DNA of 28,531 nucleotides from a virus. The notes under the pieces were generated by a model that was given only the letters and a program-made list of their open reading frames with translations, was not told where the DNA came from and made no database searches. The translations under genes and the position numbers were made by a program. Positions 14,008 through 21,930 of the stretch are shown here, in pieces (the stretch's first letter is position 1; every line of letters starts with the position of its first letter). Location: positions 1 to 28,531 of IMG/VR virus record IMGVR_UViG_3300010883_000302. One strand, 5' to 3'.

Positions 14008-14808
14008 CTAATCCAGGCGTTCGTCGATGAACTTGACCACGCTGGGGACTTCCACAGTCTTGATGGCGTTGAGAGCCTCAGTGTCATCTCCATACCTACG
14101 GACAGCGTCCCGAGCACGGGTACGCCAATGCCGGGCCATGTCCCAACTCTCTCCAGTGGCGAGCTTCACGGTCTTGTTTCCGCGTCGCCCCCGCGTCTTC
14201 TTGGCGGTCTTGGTGGGCTTGGGAACCCCGCTGGTGGCCGCATTGGGCAGGATGTCCGTCAGGGTCTCACCAACAGCCGCCACGGTGACATCTCCAGTGG
14301 CCGAGTTCTCAAACGTGGCCTTTGGAGGCGGAGTGCTGTCCAACCTGCTGATCTCCCGAGAGGCTGCACTGGCGTCAATCACCTTGGTCTTCTGGAAGGC
14401 CGGGGTGCTGATAGTGCCCACAGAGCGTGCGTCCCTGACCGTCGCGTCCTTGATTGCCGCCGTGGGACCCACGGTGCCTACCACACGGTCTTCAGCCGCA
14501 ATGTGCTCAAGAGGCATCGCAGCGCCCCGAGAGTTCATGTTGGCAGCCTGGGCTGGTCGAATCTTGATGTCGGCGGGCTGGGGGCGGTACTTGGTCGTCG
14601 TGTCCGCCTCGGGAACCAACCAACCGGACACAACCGCGCCTCTAAGCTGGGGCAACACATGCTTCTCACCACCGTAATCGAGGGTCTGACCATCGAACAT
14701 CACAACATCATCTTCCATGATGTACTTCTCGATCTTGCCGAGATGAATCTGGGTCGTGGCCCGGAATGCCAGGGGCTCACCCCTGGTAAACTTGTGTTCT
14801 TCTGCCAT
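14008..14808 (-). CDS. Structural-type phage protein, 266 aa
   Basis: The start is the ATG at 14808 because GGAGG lies five bases upstream; an ATG at 14820 has no site. The N-terminal about 75 residues form a beta domain: TQIHLGKIEKYIMEDDVVMF then DGQTLDYGGEKHVLPQLRGA and VVSGWLVPEAD. The 'LRGAVVSGWLVP' element recurs in uncharacterised virion-type proteins of large phages, as I recall. The middle is low-complexity (Ala, Thr, Pro) and probably disordered. The C-terminus is basic and helical (KPTKTAKKTRGRRGNKTV, then WDMARHWRTRARDAVRRYGD). It follows the S74 gene and precedes the coiled-coil and SWIM genes. No enzymatic motif is seen. Confidence 0.75.
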   Translation of the reverse strand: MAEEHKFTRGEPLAFRATTQIHLGKIEKYIMEDDVVMFDGQTLDYGGEKHVLPQLRGAVVSGWLVPEADTTTKYRPQPADIKIRPAQAANMNSRGAAMPLEHIAAEDRVVGTVGPTAAIKDATVRDARSVGTISTPAFQKTKVIDASAASREISRLDSTPPPKATFENSATGDVTVAAVGETLTDILPNAATSGVPKPTKTAKKTRGRRGNKTVKLATGESWDMARHWRTRARDAVRRYGDDTEALNAIKTVEVPSVVKFIDERLD

Positions 14809-14872
14809 GTTTTCCTCCATGTGGTCTATCTCCGAGGGGGGTCGGAAGTTCGTGAGATGATACCCTCGAACT

Positions 14873-15547
14873 CTACCCCTCCTTAGCCAGCACGTCGCGC
14901 AGCAGGCTTTTCATCTGGATGACCTCAGCCTCCAGCTTCTCGATATGTGCCTGTTGCTGTTGCACGGCCTTCACAAGAGGGGCGATGAAGTCCGTGTAAC
15001 GCAGACTATACGGAGTATCTCCACCAACAGACAAACCAGCGAAGGAGTGTCCTCGGAGGGCGGTTTGAACTTCTTGGCCAATGAACCCGTACTGCATGTC
15101 GTTCTTGGTGCTGGTGCTCTTCCAGGCGAAGGCCACAGGCCGCAAGTTCATGATGAACCCAATCCCAAGAGGGCTATCCTGAATGAACCTCTTGGCCTCC
15201 CGGTCTGAAACCTGGATGACGCCGTTGACCGTGTAGAGCGCGGCCCAGGGGCGGAGTTCAGTCCCGAGAGTGAACACGGATCTGTTGTCACCGCCCAAGT
15301 TCGCATAAATGGCATCAAACGCAGGGGTTACGCCTGTTCTCCCGACAGAAAAGGAACCATCGGTGGAACCGCGAGCGTCAAGAGACAGACCGTCCAGGAG
15401 GTGGTGGGTTGGTCGGGTCCCCTCAAAGATCGCGGCTTTCAAGGCACCTGTGCCAAGGTTCGCGTCCTCTGTTGTCTTTACGTCCTCTGCCGTCATTGCC
15501 TTCGCACCGACTTTGACGACGAGGTTGTCTGATGGCGGAGCGGCCAT
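14873..15547 (-). CDS. Stand-alone peptidase S74 (intramolecular chaperone) protein, 224 aa
   Basis: The C-terminal half is a peptidase S74 chaperone domain, which helps phage fibres and spikes trimerise and then cuts itself off. The sequence IQVSDREAKRFIQDS (111-125) carries S114 and K119, the Ser-x4-Lys spacing of the self-cleavage dyad, right after the usual LYTVNGVIQ strand. The rest is typical: MNLRPVAFAWKS, MQYGFIGQEVQ, YTDFIAPLVKAVQQQQ and a C-terminal coiled coil (HIEKLEAEVIQMKSLLRDVL). Residues 1-110 are a short beta-rich spike-like stalk. Normally the domain sits at the end of a long fibre; here the whole protein is only 224 residues. The ATG overlaps the upstream stop (TAATG) after GGAGG. 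It may chaperone itself or a partner protein. Confidence 0.9.
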   Translation of the reverse strand: MAAPPSDNLVVKVGAKAMTAEDVKTTEDANLGTGALKAAIFEGTRPTHHLLDGLSLDARGSTDGSFSVGRTGVTPAFDAIYANLGGDNRSVFTLGTELRPWAALYTVNGVIQVSDREAKRFIQDSPLGIGFIMNLRPVAFAWKSTSTKNDMQYGFIGQEVQTALRGHSFAGLSVGGDTPYSLRYTDFIAPLVKAVQQQQAHIEKLEAEVIQMKSLLRDVLAKEG

Positions 15548-18546
15548 TATTCGCCTCCTCTTATGTATATCACCGTGAACGCATCGGGATTAGAGAGTTC
15601 CGCGTCCCCACCCGCGTCCTCGGCGGCAGTGGAGGTCACCCTCATCTGCTTGATGGTGACGATGTGTTGGCTACTTGGGGGAACCTGGAGGAAGGTGATG
15701 ATGTGCAAGAGGGGTTGGGTCTCGATTTTGTAGTCCTCGGCCTTCATGTCCTCACTGTTGATAACCACCTGGTAGGTATCCTCGACGACTACGTCTGGGT
15801 CGTAGTTGTAATGGATGAAAATCTGGGTCCCTGGCTTTAGCTCGGCCCCCACTACCGATCCATTTTCCGGGACTACGTTGGTTGTTTGGAAGTCGATAGT
15901 TGGAGCCACTTCCTTACTGATGTTGACTGTATTGGACCGTCCCCCAACTCCAGCAAGGAAGCTGGGCATGGAGGGACTATCGGTGATGTCCAAGACCCCC
16001 ATCTGGGTCTGGCTCGTACCCTCGGTGCTCATCGAAATCACCCTCGCAATGTAAGACCCTTCAGGCGGCTGATCGGCCAGGACTGCCCCGTAGGTCTTGC
16101 CGTCTTGTGGCGAGGCCCACATAGAGTGCTTCATGATGACCCAAACCCCTGGAGTGTCCTCCACAAAAAGGCCGAGCTGATACTTTGGAGGCGGAGTACC
16201 CTGTGACTGCGTTGCGGTAGGGTCGGTCCACGAGACCATCAAGTGGTCAAACTCCGTAGAGTAGGTGAGAGTCGGGTAGACACCCTCGGTGTTGACACCC
16301 CACTCAGGGTGGTCTCGCAGTGGCTCGTAGAGGCACTGGATGGGCTTGGCGTCCACAAGGTTGCGAGTTGGCCCGTCCGCAGTCCAATAGAGGGGTTCAG
16401 AGTATTGAAGCGGTCCTGCGGACACCCCGTCCTTGTGCTCCGCAACGGCGGCAAGCAGGAACCTCGCTCCGAAGACAGGAGGTTGGTCCCACCAGTATCG
16501 AGGTCTCTCAGCCGCAAACTTCGAGGAATCAACTCCGAGCTGATCCACAAGGGCAGTCTCAAGACCCCTCCACTTGTTGTTGAAGGAACCGGGGAGGTCT
16601 TGGGACGCTGCGTAAGCACGGCCTACGGAATCAGACTCAAAGAAGTTCGTGCCGTCCTTCGTGGATTCTCCCAGGTACACCCAGTCGGCTACACCATTGG
16701 TGTTCGGAAGCAAGGTGTTGCCTACCAGGACATTATCTCGATAGTAGAAATGGACCGACTTGGCATCCGCAAAGTTGTCCACCTCCACTTGGAGGAACCA
16801 CCTCGCATAGGGGCTGCCACTCTGCCAGAGAGGGCCAACTCGCAACTCCTCAAGGATCACCTCGTTGGCTCCAACACTCATCAAGTACATGTCATTGATT
16901 ACTGGCTGTGTGTAGCCCACAGGAACTTGAACCGTTGCGGAGACGATCTCACTCTTCTCATCACCAAGCACAGACCGTGCGGAGACCGTGTAAGTGGTGC
17001 CAGAGGACCATACAACAGAGAAGGACTGTCCCGAGATGTGAGGGGAAGTCCACTCGTCAGGTTTGTCCATGAACTGACTCTCAATGTGCAACTCATAGTG
17101 ATTGGGGGTTGGGCCAGTTGATGGAGGACTCCACGTTGCCGTAGCAGCCCTCTTTCCATCATTGATGATGTCACCTGCGACTATGGCAAGGTTCTCGGGC
17201 GGCTGAAGCGCAACTGGACAAGCCTCCACATAGATGGAGACTGAAGAGGCCCCGCTCTGCACCATTGGGTTGCCTGCCAGGTCCGAGATGCTGGGCAGAC
17301 ACTTGATCCTCATGAGGTTTCCGGCGAACGACTCCGCATTCCCCGAAGGAATCGCACTGAGCAGGAATCGCACCTTGTTGCCTTCAACTTCGCCCGTATC
17401 GTAACCGTTCACGTCAACGAAGACGGGTTGGTTCACAATCTCGACCAGGTCGTTTAGGTTGCCGTCTTCGCCACTCATCGTTGAGAAGACGTAGGAGGAT
17501 TTGACCAGAGCACCTGCGTCAACCACTTCACTGAAAGTGATGGTGACGGCGGGGTTCAAACCAGCGGTGCAGAGGTCGATACTGCTTGGGTCGAGGAAGT
17601 CGGCGAAAGGCGGAGAGGAATCCGCGATCATCCAGCTTGCAATCCCAAGCTGGGCTTCGTAACCGTTCGTTCCCTTGAGGCCAGAGAGTTCGAGCGTAAA
17701 GTCCGAGCCAGCGGTCGTATCACCATCGAGATTGACTGTGACTTCGAAGGGGCCTCCGTCACCGTTCGTAATCTGATGCTGCAAGACAGAGACCCCCGCT
17801 GTGTTCGACAAGAAGGAGAACACAAGCGAAGACCCTTCAATCTCGGCGTCCCAGCCGAAGGTGACCGTTTGGAGGTTGTTCCAGGCGTAGGTTCCTGAGG
17901 GGGGGTTGGTATAGAGAAACAGAGGACCCGTAGTTACCTCGGGCTCAGGCACCCAATCGATCCAGTGACTGGGCTCAGGCACCCAATAGTCATGGTCGTT
18001 CGAGATGGGGTTTCCTGGCCCACCACAAGAATCTTCGGGGCCTTGGGGGAGGCTGACGAAACCACGAACCATCTTGGGCCAGCCATTGTCCGCATAGCTC
18101 AGATCGACCTCAGAGCGCAGAGTGAACCCGTCGATAAGCGGAACTCCGTTCTCGTGGGGGAAGCTATCGACACGGAAGGTGAGTTTGTGCCCCCAGATAC
18201 CATCCTGGTCTCCCGGATAACTGGCGTTCCCGATGATCTCAGTCACGCCCGTGGGCTTGATGACAAGCTCGTTCTCGCCCTCCACCATCACCGCAGACCA
18301 ACACTCAATCATATCGACATCATTCATCCGATGTACGCTCGTGCTGAACCCCACCTTGAGCACCCCGTCCCAATCATCCGTCAGCTTGGCTGGCTCCACG
18401 ATGCCGAACCTGGGGAAGTACGGCTCCAAGTGGTAAGTCAAGGAAACTCCAGAGAAGGGGTTCCCGTGAACATCCGTGATCTCTGACGTGTTCAACCTGA
18501 CCGTCAACTGGGGTCCACTGCGTGGACCAATGCTCTGATAAGCCAT
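15547..18546 (-). CDS. Large Ig-like/fibronectin-type virion surface protein, 999 aa
   Basis: The protein is a chain of beta-sandwich modules. Residues about 320-440 look like an SbsA-type Ig-like (Big_5) domain: VTITFSEVVDAGALVKSSYVF with the closing DLAGNPM. Residues about 447-545 are fibronectin type III-like (PPENLAIVAG, TATWSPPSTGPTPNHYELHI, YTVSARSVLG). A second possible module is at about 800-870 (HLMVSWTDPTATQSQGTPPP, YIARVISMSTEGTS). A short internal repeat occurs at about 187-202 (DYWVPEPSHWIDWVPEPE). There is no signal peptide. Such modules on phage tails and fibres are thought to bind cell-surface sugars or proteins weakly. The start follows GGAGGAGAAGCATA and overlaps the previous stop (TAATG). 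The next gene, encoding the S74 protein, is coupled in the same way, so the two products may form one appendage. Confidence 0.8.
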   Translation of the reverse strand: MAYQSIGPRSGPQLTVRLNTSEITDVHGNPFSGVSLTYHLEPYFPRFGIVEPAKLTDDWDGVLKVGFSTSVHRMNDVDMIECWSAVMVEGENELVIKPTGVTEIIGNASYPGDQDGIWGHKLTFRVDSFPHENGVPLIDGFTLRSEVDLSYADNGWPKMVRGFVSLPQGPEDSCGGPGNPISNDHDYWVPEPSHWIDWVPEPEVTTGPLFLYTNPPSGTYAWNNLQTVTFGWDAEIEGSSLVFSFLSNTAGVSVLQHQITNGDGGPFEVTVNLDGDTTAGSDFTLELSGLKGTNGYEAQLGIASWMIADSSPPFADFLDPSSIDLCTAGLNPAVTITFSEVVDAGALVKSSYVFSTMSGEDGNLNDLVEIVNQPVFVDVNGYDTGEVEGNKVRFLLSAIPSGNAESFAGNLMRIKCLPSISDLAGNPMVQSGASSVSIYVEACPVALQPPENLAIVAGDIINDGKRAATATWSPPSTGPTPNHYELHIESQFMDKPDEWTSPHISGQSFSVVWSSGTTYTVSARSVLGDEKSEIVSATVQVPVGYTQPVINDMYLMSVGANEVILEELRVGPLWQSGSPYARWFLQVEVDNFADAKSVHFYYRDNVLVGNTLLPNTNGVADWVYLGESTKDGTNFFESDSVGRAYAASQDLPGSFNNKWRGLETALVDQLGVDSSKFAAERPRYWWDQPPVFGARFLLAAVAEHKDGVSAGPLQYSEPLYWTADGPTRNLVDAKPIQCLYEPLRDHPEWGVNTEGVYPTLTYSTEFDHLMVSWTDPTATQSQGTPPPKYQLGLFVEDTPGVWVIMKHSMWASPQDGKTYGAVLADQPPEGSYIARVISMSTEGTSQTQMGVLDITDSPSMPSFLAGVGGRSNTVNISKEVAPTIDFQTTNVVPENGSVVGAELKPGTQIFIHYNYDPDVVVEDTYQVVINSEDMKAEDYKIETQPLLHIITFLQVPPSSQHIVTIKQMRVTSTAAEDAGGDAELSNPDAFTVIYIRGGE

Positions 18547-19856
18547 TATGCTTCTCCTCCGGGATCGCTGACGACGGTTGTCCCTGTGGTCTTCAGAAGA
18601 GCGCGGTAGACAGGAGTCTCGCCGCCAGAGACCAAGGTGACAGATTCCACCTCGTAGGCTTGAGTACCGTTCCCGTTACTGTTGGGAACCCCCTCAATAA
18701 TCCAGTTGGCGGAGTCGTAGATAGGGCCTGTGCCATCTTCATCATTGATAGGCTCATTGAACGAGACCTCCACCCAACGCATCCCGTCATAGATGATAGG
18801 GTCTCCGAGAGCGTCGAACCACTCGACAGGTTGCTGTACGGTGGGGCATTCGGGGCCTGGGTCAACGCTCGTCCAGTCCGGGCCAGTGGTGTCCTGGGCT
18901 CCTACCTGCCAGTTGTAGATTAGGGTGTCCGCCAGAAGGTCGTTTCCAGCGCGGTCCTGGAGTTGGTCCACGTCGTTCACCACGAGCGACAGACTCTTGG
19001 TGGCTTGCTCTGCGTTGTGGGCGTTGAAGTGGAGCCTCACCGTGAGGGTGCCGTCGTACTCCCCATACGAGTAGCCGTCTGAGTTCTCAACGGTGACAGA
19101 GTGGGGTTGCTGGGACGCAATGGGGTTACCGTTGTCATCGAAGTAGTTGAGGGTGTACCTGTCTGGGTTCACCCCAGGGCTTTCACTCTGCCCGAGGTTC
19201 CCCAGGAACTCGGAGAACTCGACAACGATTGACCTGTTGAAGTTCACATCGAAGTAGAGCACCTGCTCCTGAGGCGGAGTAACCGAGAGGATCTTGGGGA
19301 CGGTCAGGTCAATCCAGTAGTCCCAGGTTGTCAGCGGGAAGTTGTTGCCTGAGAGGTCTTGGATAAGGCTCGTTGCATCTGGGTTGAAGCACGGAGCCCC
19401 CTCGTCCAGGCACGGGTTCATTGTGACCTCGAACAGACCCTCTGTGTCGAACCAACCCGACAGGTAAAGGCGGTAGGTGTAGTCCCCTACAAGCGGGAGG
19501 ATGGACGAGATGTAAACCGCCCCACTCGCGCCCGCTGCTCCGCCCAGAGCCCAGTTCTCGTTGATGTCCCAGTTGATGATCTCCTCGGTCAGTACGATGT
19601 CGATGTAGAAGTTGCTGGGGTCCCAGGGAATCAACCCCCAAGGGAAAGTTCCTGGCAGGGGGGTGATGGCATCCAGGAGAGGCGGCTCGTTGTCTGGTTC
19701 ATTGAGGTTCGGGGGGACCACATTTCCGTAGAAGGTATGCTGCGGGTTGTCGTCGAGTGTCCGGTAATCGGAGTCAACACCCTGCGTACCCTGGCCCCTG
19801 ATCTGCACATCAAAGCCGGGGGCAGAGATGTTGCTATTGAATACTTTATCGCTCAC
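18546..19856 (-). CDS. Ig-like (Big_5-type) virion surface protein, 436 aa
   Basis: The start is GTG at 19856, seven bases after GGAGG; the open frame reaches further to 19877 but has no site there. The protein has three similar beta-sandwich units. The first runs to LIQDLSGNNF, the second (PKILSVTPPQEQVLYFDVNF, IVVEFSEFLGNLG) to QLQDRAGNDLL, and the third begins with GPDWTSVDPGPECP and contains WVEVSFNEPINDEDG. 'xFxExx...D-x-[SA]-G-N' is the SbsA/Big_5 signature, also found in the adjacent 999-aa protein. No signal peptide or membrane segment is seen. It probably forms part of a tail or fibre surface. The promoter-like motif at 19908-19926 lies 51 bases upstream. Confidence 0.75.
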   Translation of the reverse strand: MSDKVFNSNISAPGFDVQIRGQGTQGVDSDYRTLDDNPQHTFYGNVVPPNLNEPDNEPPLLDAITPLPGTFPWGLIPWDPSNFYIDIVLTEEIINWDINENWALGGAAGASGAVYISSILPLVGDYTYRLYLSGWFDTEGLFEVTMNPCLDEGAPCFNPDATSLIQDLSGNNFPLTTWDYWIDLTVPKILSVTPPQEQVLYFDVNFNRSIVVEFSEFLGNLGQSESPGVNPDRYTLNYFDDNGNPIASQQPHSVTVENSDGYSYGEYDGTLTVRLHFNAHNAEQATKSLSLVVNDVDQLQDRAGNDLLADTLIYNWQVGAQDTTGPDWTSVDPGPECPTVQQPVEWFDALGDPIIYDGMRWVEVSFNEPINDEDGTGPIYDSANWIIEGVPNSNGNGTQAYEVESVTLVSGGETPVYRALLKTTGTTVVSDPGGEA

Positions 19857-19907
19857 GGTGATCCTCCGGCTCTGCACGTTGGGTAAGAAGCCCTCATGAT
19901 GAGTCCC

Positions 19908-19926
19908 CTATAAACAACCCACCGTC
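19908..19926 (-). promoter_or_regulatory. Promoter-like motif, copy 2
   Basis: The minus strand reads GACGGTGGGTTGTTTATAG, differing from the copy at 10554-10572 at one position. It lies between the lipoprotein stop and the GTG of the 436-aa gene. A short inverted repeat (CTCAT C ATGAG) lies just downstream at 19893-19903. It is a candidate late promoter for the whole run down to 10578. Confidence 0.5.
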
Positions 19927-19942
19927 CCACCATACCGATGAG

Positions 19943-20227
19943 CTAAAGACAGGCTGACGCATAGGCACGGTTGTAGAGATAGGTCACATGCTGACGCAGC
20001 CTCTGTTCTGAGGCTAACCAGGACTGAAAGTTGGACTTTTGCTGCTGAAGAGTGACGTTGCCAGACTCGAAGGACCGAGTAGCGGTGCTCATCTCGTCTG
20101 CCAAGCGGTCTCGTTCCGCCTGTACGGCCAGGATCTCGGCCACCAGGGGCCTGCATCTCGTCTCGTAAGCGGAGGGTGCATGAGCACAACCAGTGAACAG
20201 GAACCCGATGATAAGGGCAGCTCTCAT
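19943..20227 (-). CDS. Small lipoprotein, possible outer-membrane spanin subunit, 94 aa
   Basis: The N-terminus MRAALIIGFLFTGCAHAPSA is a short lipoprotein signal: one Arg, a hydrophobic core and the lipobox FTGC, with C14 the likely lipidated cysteine. The mature part of about 80 residues is helical and coiled-coil-like (VAEILAVQAERDRLADEMST, then LQQQKSNFQSWLASEQRLRQ). There is no C-terminal membrane segment. In phages of Gram-negative hosts, small lipoproteins of this size are often o-spanins (Rz1-like) acting in outer-membrane disruption, but no i-spanin, holin or endolysin is visible nearby. It could instead be a surface or exclusion lipoprotein. Its ribosome-binding site is weak, and it follows the capsid terminator almost directly, so expression may rely on read-through. 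Confidence 0.65.
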   Translation of the reverse strand: MRAALIIGFLFTGCAHAPSAYETRCRPLVAEILAVQAERDRLADEMSTATRSFESGNVTLQQQKSNFQSWLASEQRLRQHVTYLYNRAYASACL

Positions 20228-20241
20228 ACTGGACTGTACCC

Positions 20242-20280
20242 AAAAGAAAACCCCTCCGAAGCCGGAGCCTCGAAGGGGTT
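20242..20280 (-). terminator. Rho-independent terminator after the major capsid gene
   Basis: On the minus strand, AACCCCTTCGAGG (20280-20268) pairs with CTTCGGAGGGGTT (20261-20249) over 13 bp with two G-U wobbles and a 6-base loop, followed by TTTTCTTTT. The plus-strand form would have A-C mismatches. It lies 28 bases after the capsid stop codon. Confidence 0.9.
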
Positions 20281-20308
20281 ATCTATTGGTCGATACCGAC
20301 TACTCGGA

Positions 20309-21181
20309 TTAGCGAGTGATCGTCAGTCGAGCCAAACCACGGGGGTTGTAGGCACCGATTCCGACGTTCTCGAACACCGAGAACCCAATGGTCCGCGCCT
20401 TCGGGTCGTCAGCGGAAAGCACGGTCAGCTCAGTACGGACAGGAATCCGACCGAACATCTCGGGCTCGCAGCAGACGTACACCGTGCCGACCGGAACCAG
20501 ACGGGAAACGATGATCTGGGCACCCCAGATCGTTCCCATCAGGCCCGTCTTCAGCAGAGCGGCCTGGCTTTCGATGTCAAGGATGTCGCGACCGAACTTA
20601 CGCAGATCAGCGTAGTCACGGGCATTCATGAACACGCGGGCTACCCGCAGGTCATGACGCTCGATCAGACTGAAAGCGTCAGCAAGGACAGCGCCAGTGA
20701 TCGGAGCAACAACGGGAATGTCCGCGTTGGTTCCGCCAGCGATGCTATCAAAGCCATCGGTTGCGATGCTGTCGAGAACCGCGAAGACACGCTCGTCTTC
20801 AGCAGCCTGAATCTGAGCGCGGGCCAGATCCTGGGCACGTTCGATAAGATCGAAACGACGCTCCTTGATCTGGGTCAGCGGGATCTCAGGGTTCGAGGCA
20901 ATCTCGAACAGCGGGAAGATCACACGACGGGGTTTGGTGATAGCCAGAATGTTCTGACCTTCCTCACCAACCACATACGCGGTCACGTCCGGGTCCTTGT
21001 CGTAAATAGGAAGAGCACCGTCAGGGAGCTGCTCGACCAAGAAGGTCTTGCGGCCCACCGCAGTATAGTCGCGCCGGGTACGGAGCGGCTGAGTCATGGA
21101 AGCAGCGAGCTTCGCACGACCCTGCGGGGTCTTGATGTACTCGGAAATGATTCGTTGCTTTACAGCATTATTGACAGCCAT
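20309..21181 (-). CDS. Major capsid protein, HK97 fold, 290 aa
   Basis: This is the shell protein of the phage head. The layout fits the HK97 fold: a helical N-terminal arm (residues 1-45), an E-loop-like segment (about 46-85), the spine helix with its lead-in (LTQIKERRFDLIERAQDLAR, 102-121, continuing AQIQAAEDERVFAVLDSI), and the A-domain. The motif SLIERHDLRVARVFMNARDY (171-190), then ADLRKFGRDI, and GTIWGAQIIVSRLVPVG (216-232) are typical of capsid proteins of large phages. The C-terminus closes with VFENVGIGAYNPRGLARLTI. At 290 residues it is on the short side. The ATG follows GGGAGGTGCATC. It is the last gene of a two-gene unit after the putative decoration protein and has its own terminator, as expected for the most highly expressed gene. 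Confidence 0.9.
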   Translation of the reverse strand: MAVNNAVKQRIISEYIKTPQGRAKLAASMTQPLRTRRDYTAVGRKTFLVEQLPDGALPIYDKDPDVTAYVVGEEGQNILAITKPRRVIFPLFEIASNPEIPLTQIKERRFDLIERAQDLARAQIQAAEDERVFAVLDSIATDGFDSIAGGTNADIPVVAPITGAVLADAFSLIERHDLRVARVFMNARDYADLRKFGRDILDIESQAALLKTGLMGTIWGAQIIVSRLVPVGTVYVCCEPEMFGRIPVRTELTVLSADDPKARTIGFSVFENVGIGAYNPRGLARLTITR

Positions 21182-21193
21182 GATGCACCTCCC

Positions 21194-21799
21194 TCAAATC
21201 CGTTGGTCGTAGACGATTTCATCTTGCGTCGCGTCAGCGGGCATCTTGCAAATCGCTACCACTTCGCCAGCCGCTTCACTACGATTAGTAACATCGTGTG
21301 CATCGGCTGCCGTCGTGCTGTTAGTAAGAAAGCCGTTCGAAGAAACGACCAGAGTCTGCCCCGTGGAATAGGTCAGGTCAGTGCCTGCGCCACCACCAGT
21401 AAGCTGTTCGGTCTCGAACAGGTTGTTGGCGTAGCAGCCCTGCGAAGAGACATAAGGTCCCTTGCCTGAAGCTGTTCCGGGGGTGTTCTCATACGAGTTT
21501 CCGTTGGCGGTGTTGATGAAGAAGCCGAGTACCTGGCAATCATCATTCACAATGGGTCCGCCAATGAAGTTATCCCCTGCATCGGGGCGGGTGCAAGCTG
21601 CACTTCCACTCAGAACACCAAGAACTGTGGTGTCCACCTGGGTGGAGGTTGTGCCTGCGGCTGTGACGGATACTGGATTTGCCTGAGTAAAAGCATCGTC
21701 GGTCAGCACTCCCACGGTGTTACGAACACCGAGGTGAAGAATGCGGAGCGCCGAGCTGCTCTCAGTAAATCCACCACTCGCCTGTCCAAGCATAGCCAT
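21194..21799 (-). CDS. Putative head decoration protein, 201 aa
   Basis: The start is the ATG at 21799 after AGGAGAAATATC; the frame is open further to 21862 but that part has no site. The protein is rich in Gly, Thr and Ser, with beta-type segments: ALRILHLGVRNTVGVLTDDA, TTSTQVDTTVLGVLSGSAAC, GGPIVNDDCQVLGFFINTAN and TDLTYSTGQTLVVSSNGFL. It lies 12 bases upstream of the major capsid gene in the same short unit, the usual place for a capsid decoration or stabilising protein. I do not recognise the exact family. Four cysteines are spread along the chain without a zinc-motif spacing. A structured leader of about 130 bases precedes it. Confidence 0.7.
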   Translation of the reverse strand: MAMLGQASGGFTESSSALRILHLGVRNTVGVLTDDAFTQANPVSVTAAGTTSTQVDTTVLGVLSGSAACTRPDAGDNFIGGPIVNDDCQVLGFFINTANGNSYENTPGTASGKGPYVSSQGCYANNLFETEQLTGGGAGTDLTYSTGQTLVVSSNGFLTNSTTAADAHDVTNRSEAAGEVVAICKMPADATQDEIVYDQRI

Positions 21800-21930
21800 G
21801 ATATTTCTCCTGACTTTGCTCCCTGTTCGGGAGTCGTGGTTACAATCCTGTGTCTTCACCATGAAGACCCAGGGTGGGACGGCCCGAAGGTCGGCCCTGA
21901 CTAATAGGTTGATGTATTGAGGGACTATTG
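21800..21930 (-). promoter_or_regulatory. Hairpin-rich leader of the capsid unit
   Basis: Between the terminator at 21931-21968 and the decoration gene the RNA can form a perfect 7-bp hairpin (GTCTTCA TGG TGAAGAC, 21868-21852), a perfect 5-bp hairpin (CTCCC GAACA GGGAG, 21833-21819) and a bulged GGCC-rich stem at about 21870-21895. The promoter should lie just after the terminator; TATTAG near 21900 is a possible -10, but no convincing -35 is visible. Leader hairpins like these commonly stabilise late mRNA. Confidence 0.45.

Noticed and set aside
19908-20243. 111-aa minus-strand frame overlapping the lipoprotein gene
   Set aside because: It starts at TTG, has no ribosome-binding site and is Arg/Leu/Ser/Cys-rich shadow sequence. 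An embedded Rz/Rz1 arrangement is not supported because it has no signal or membrane segment.
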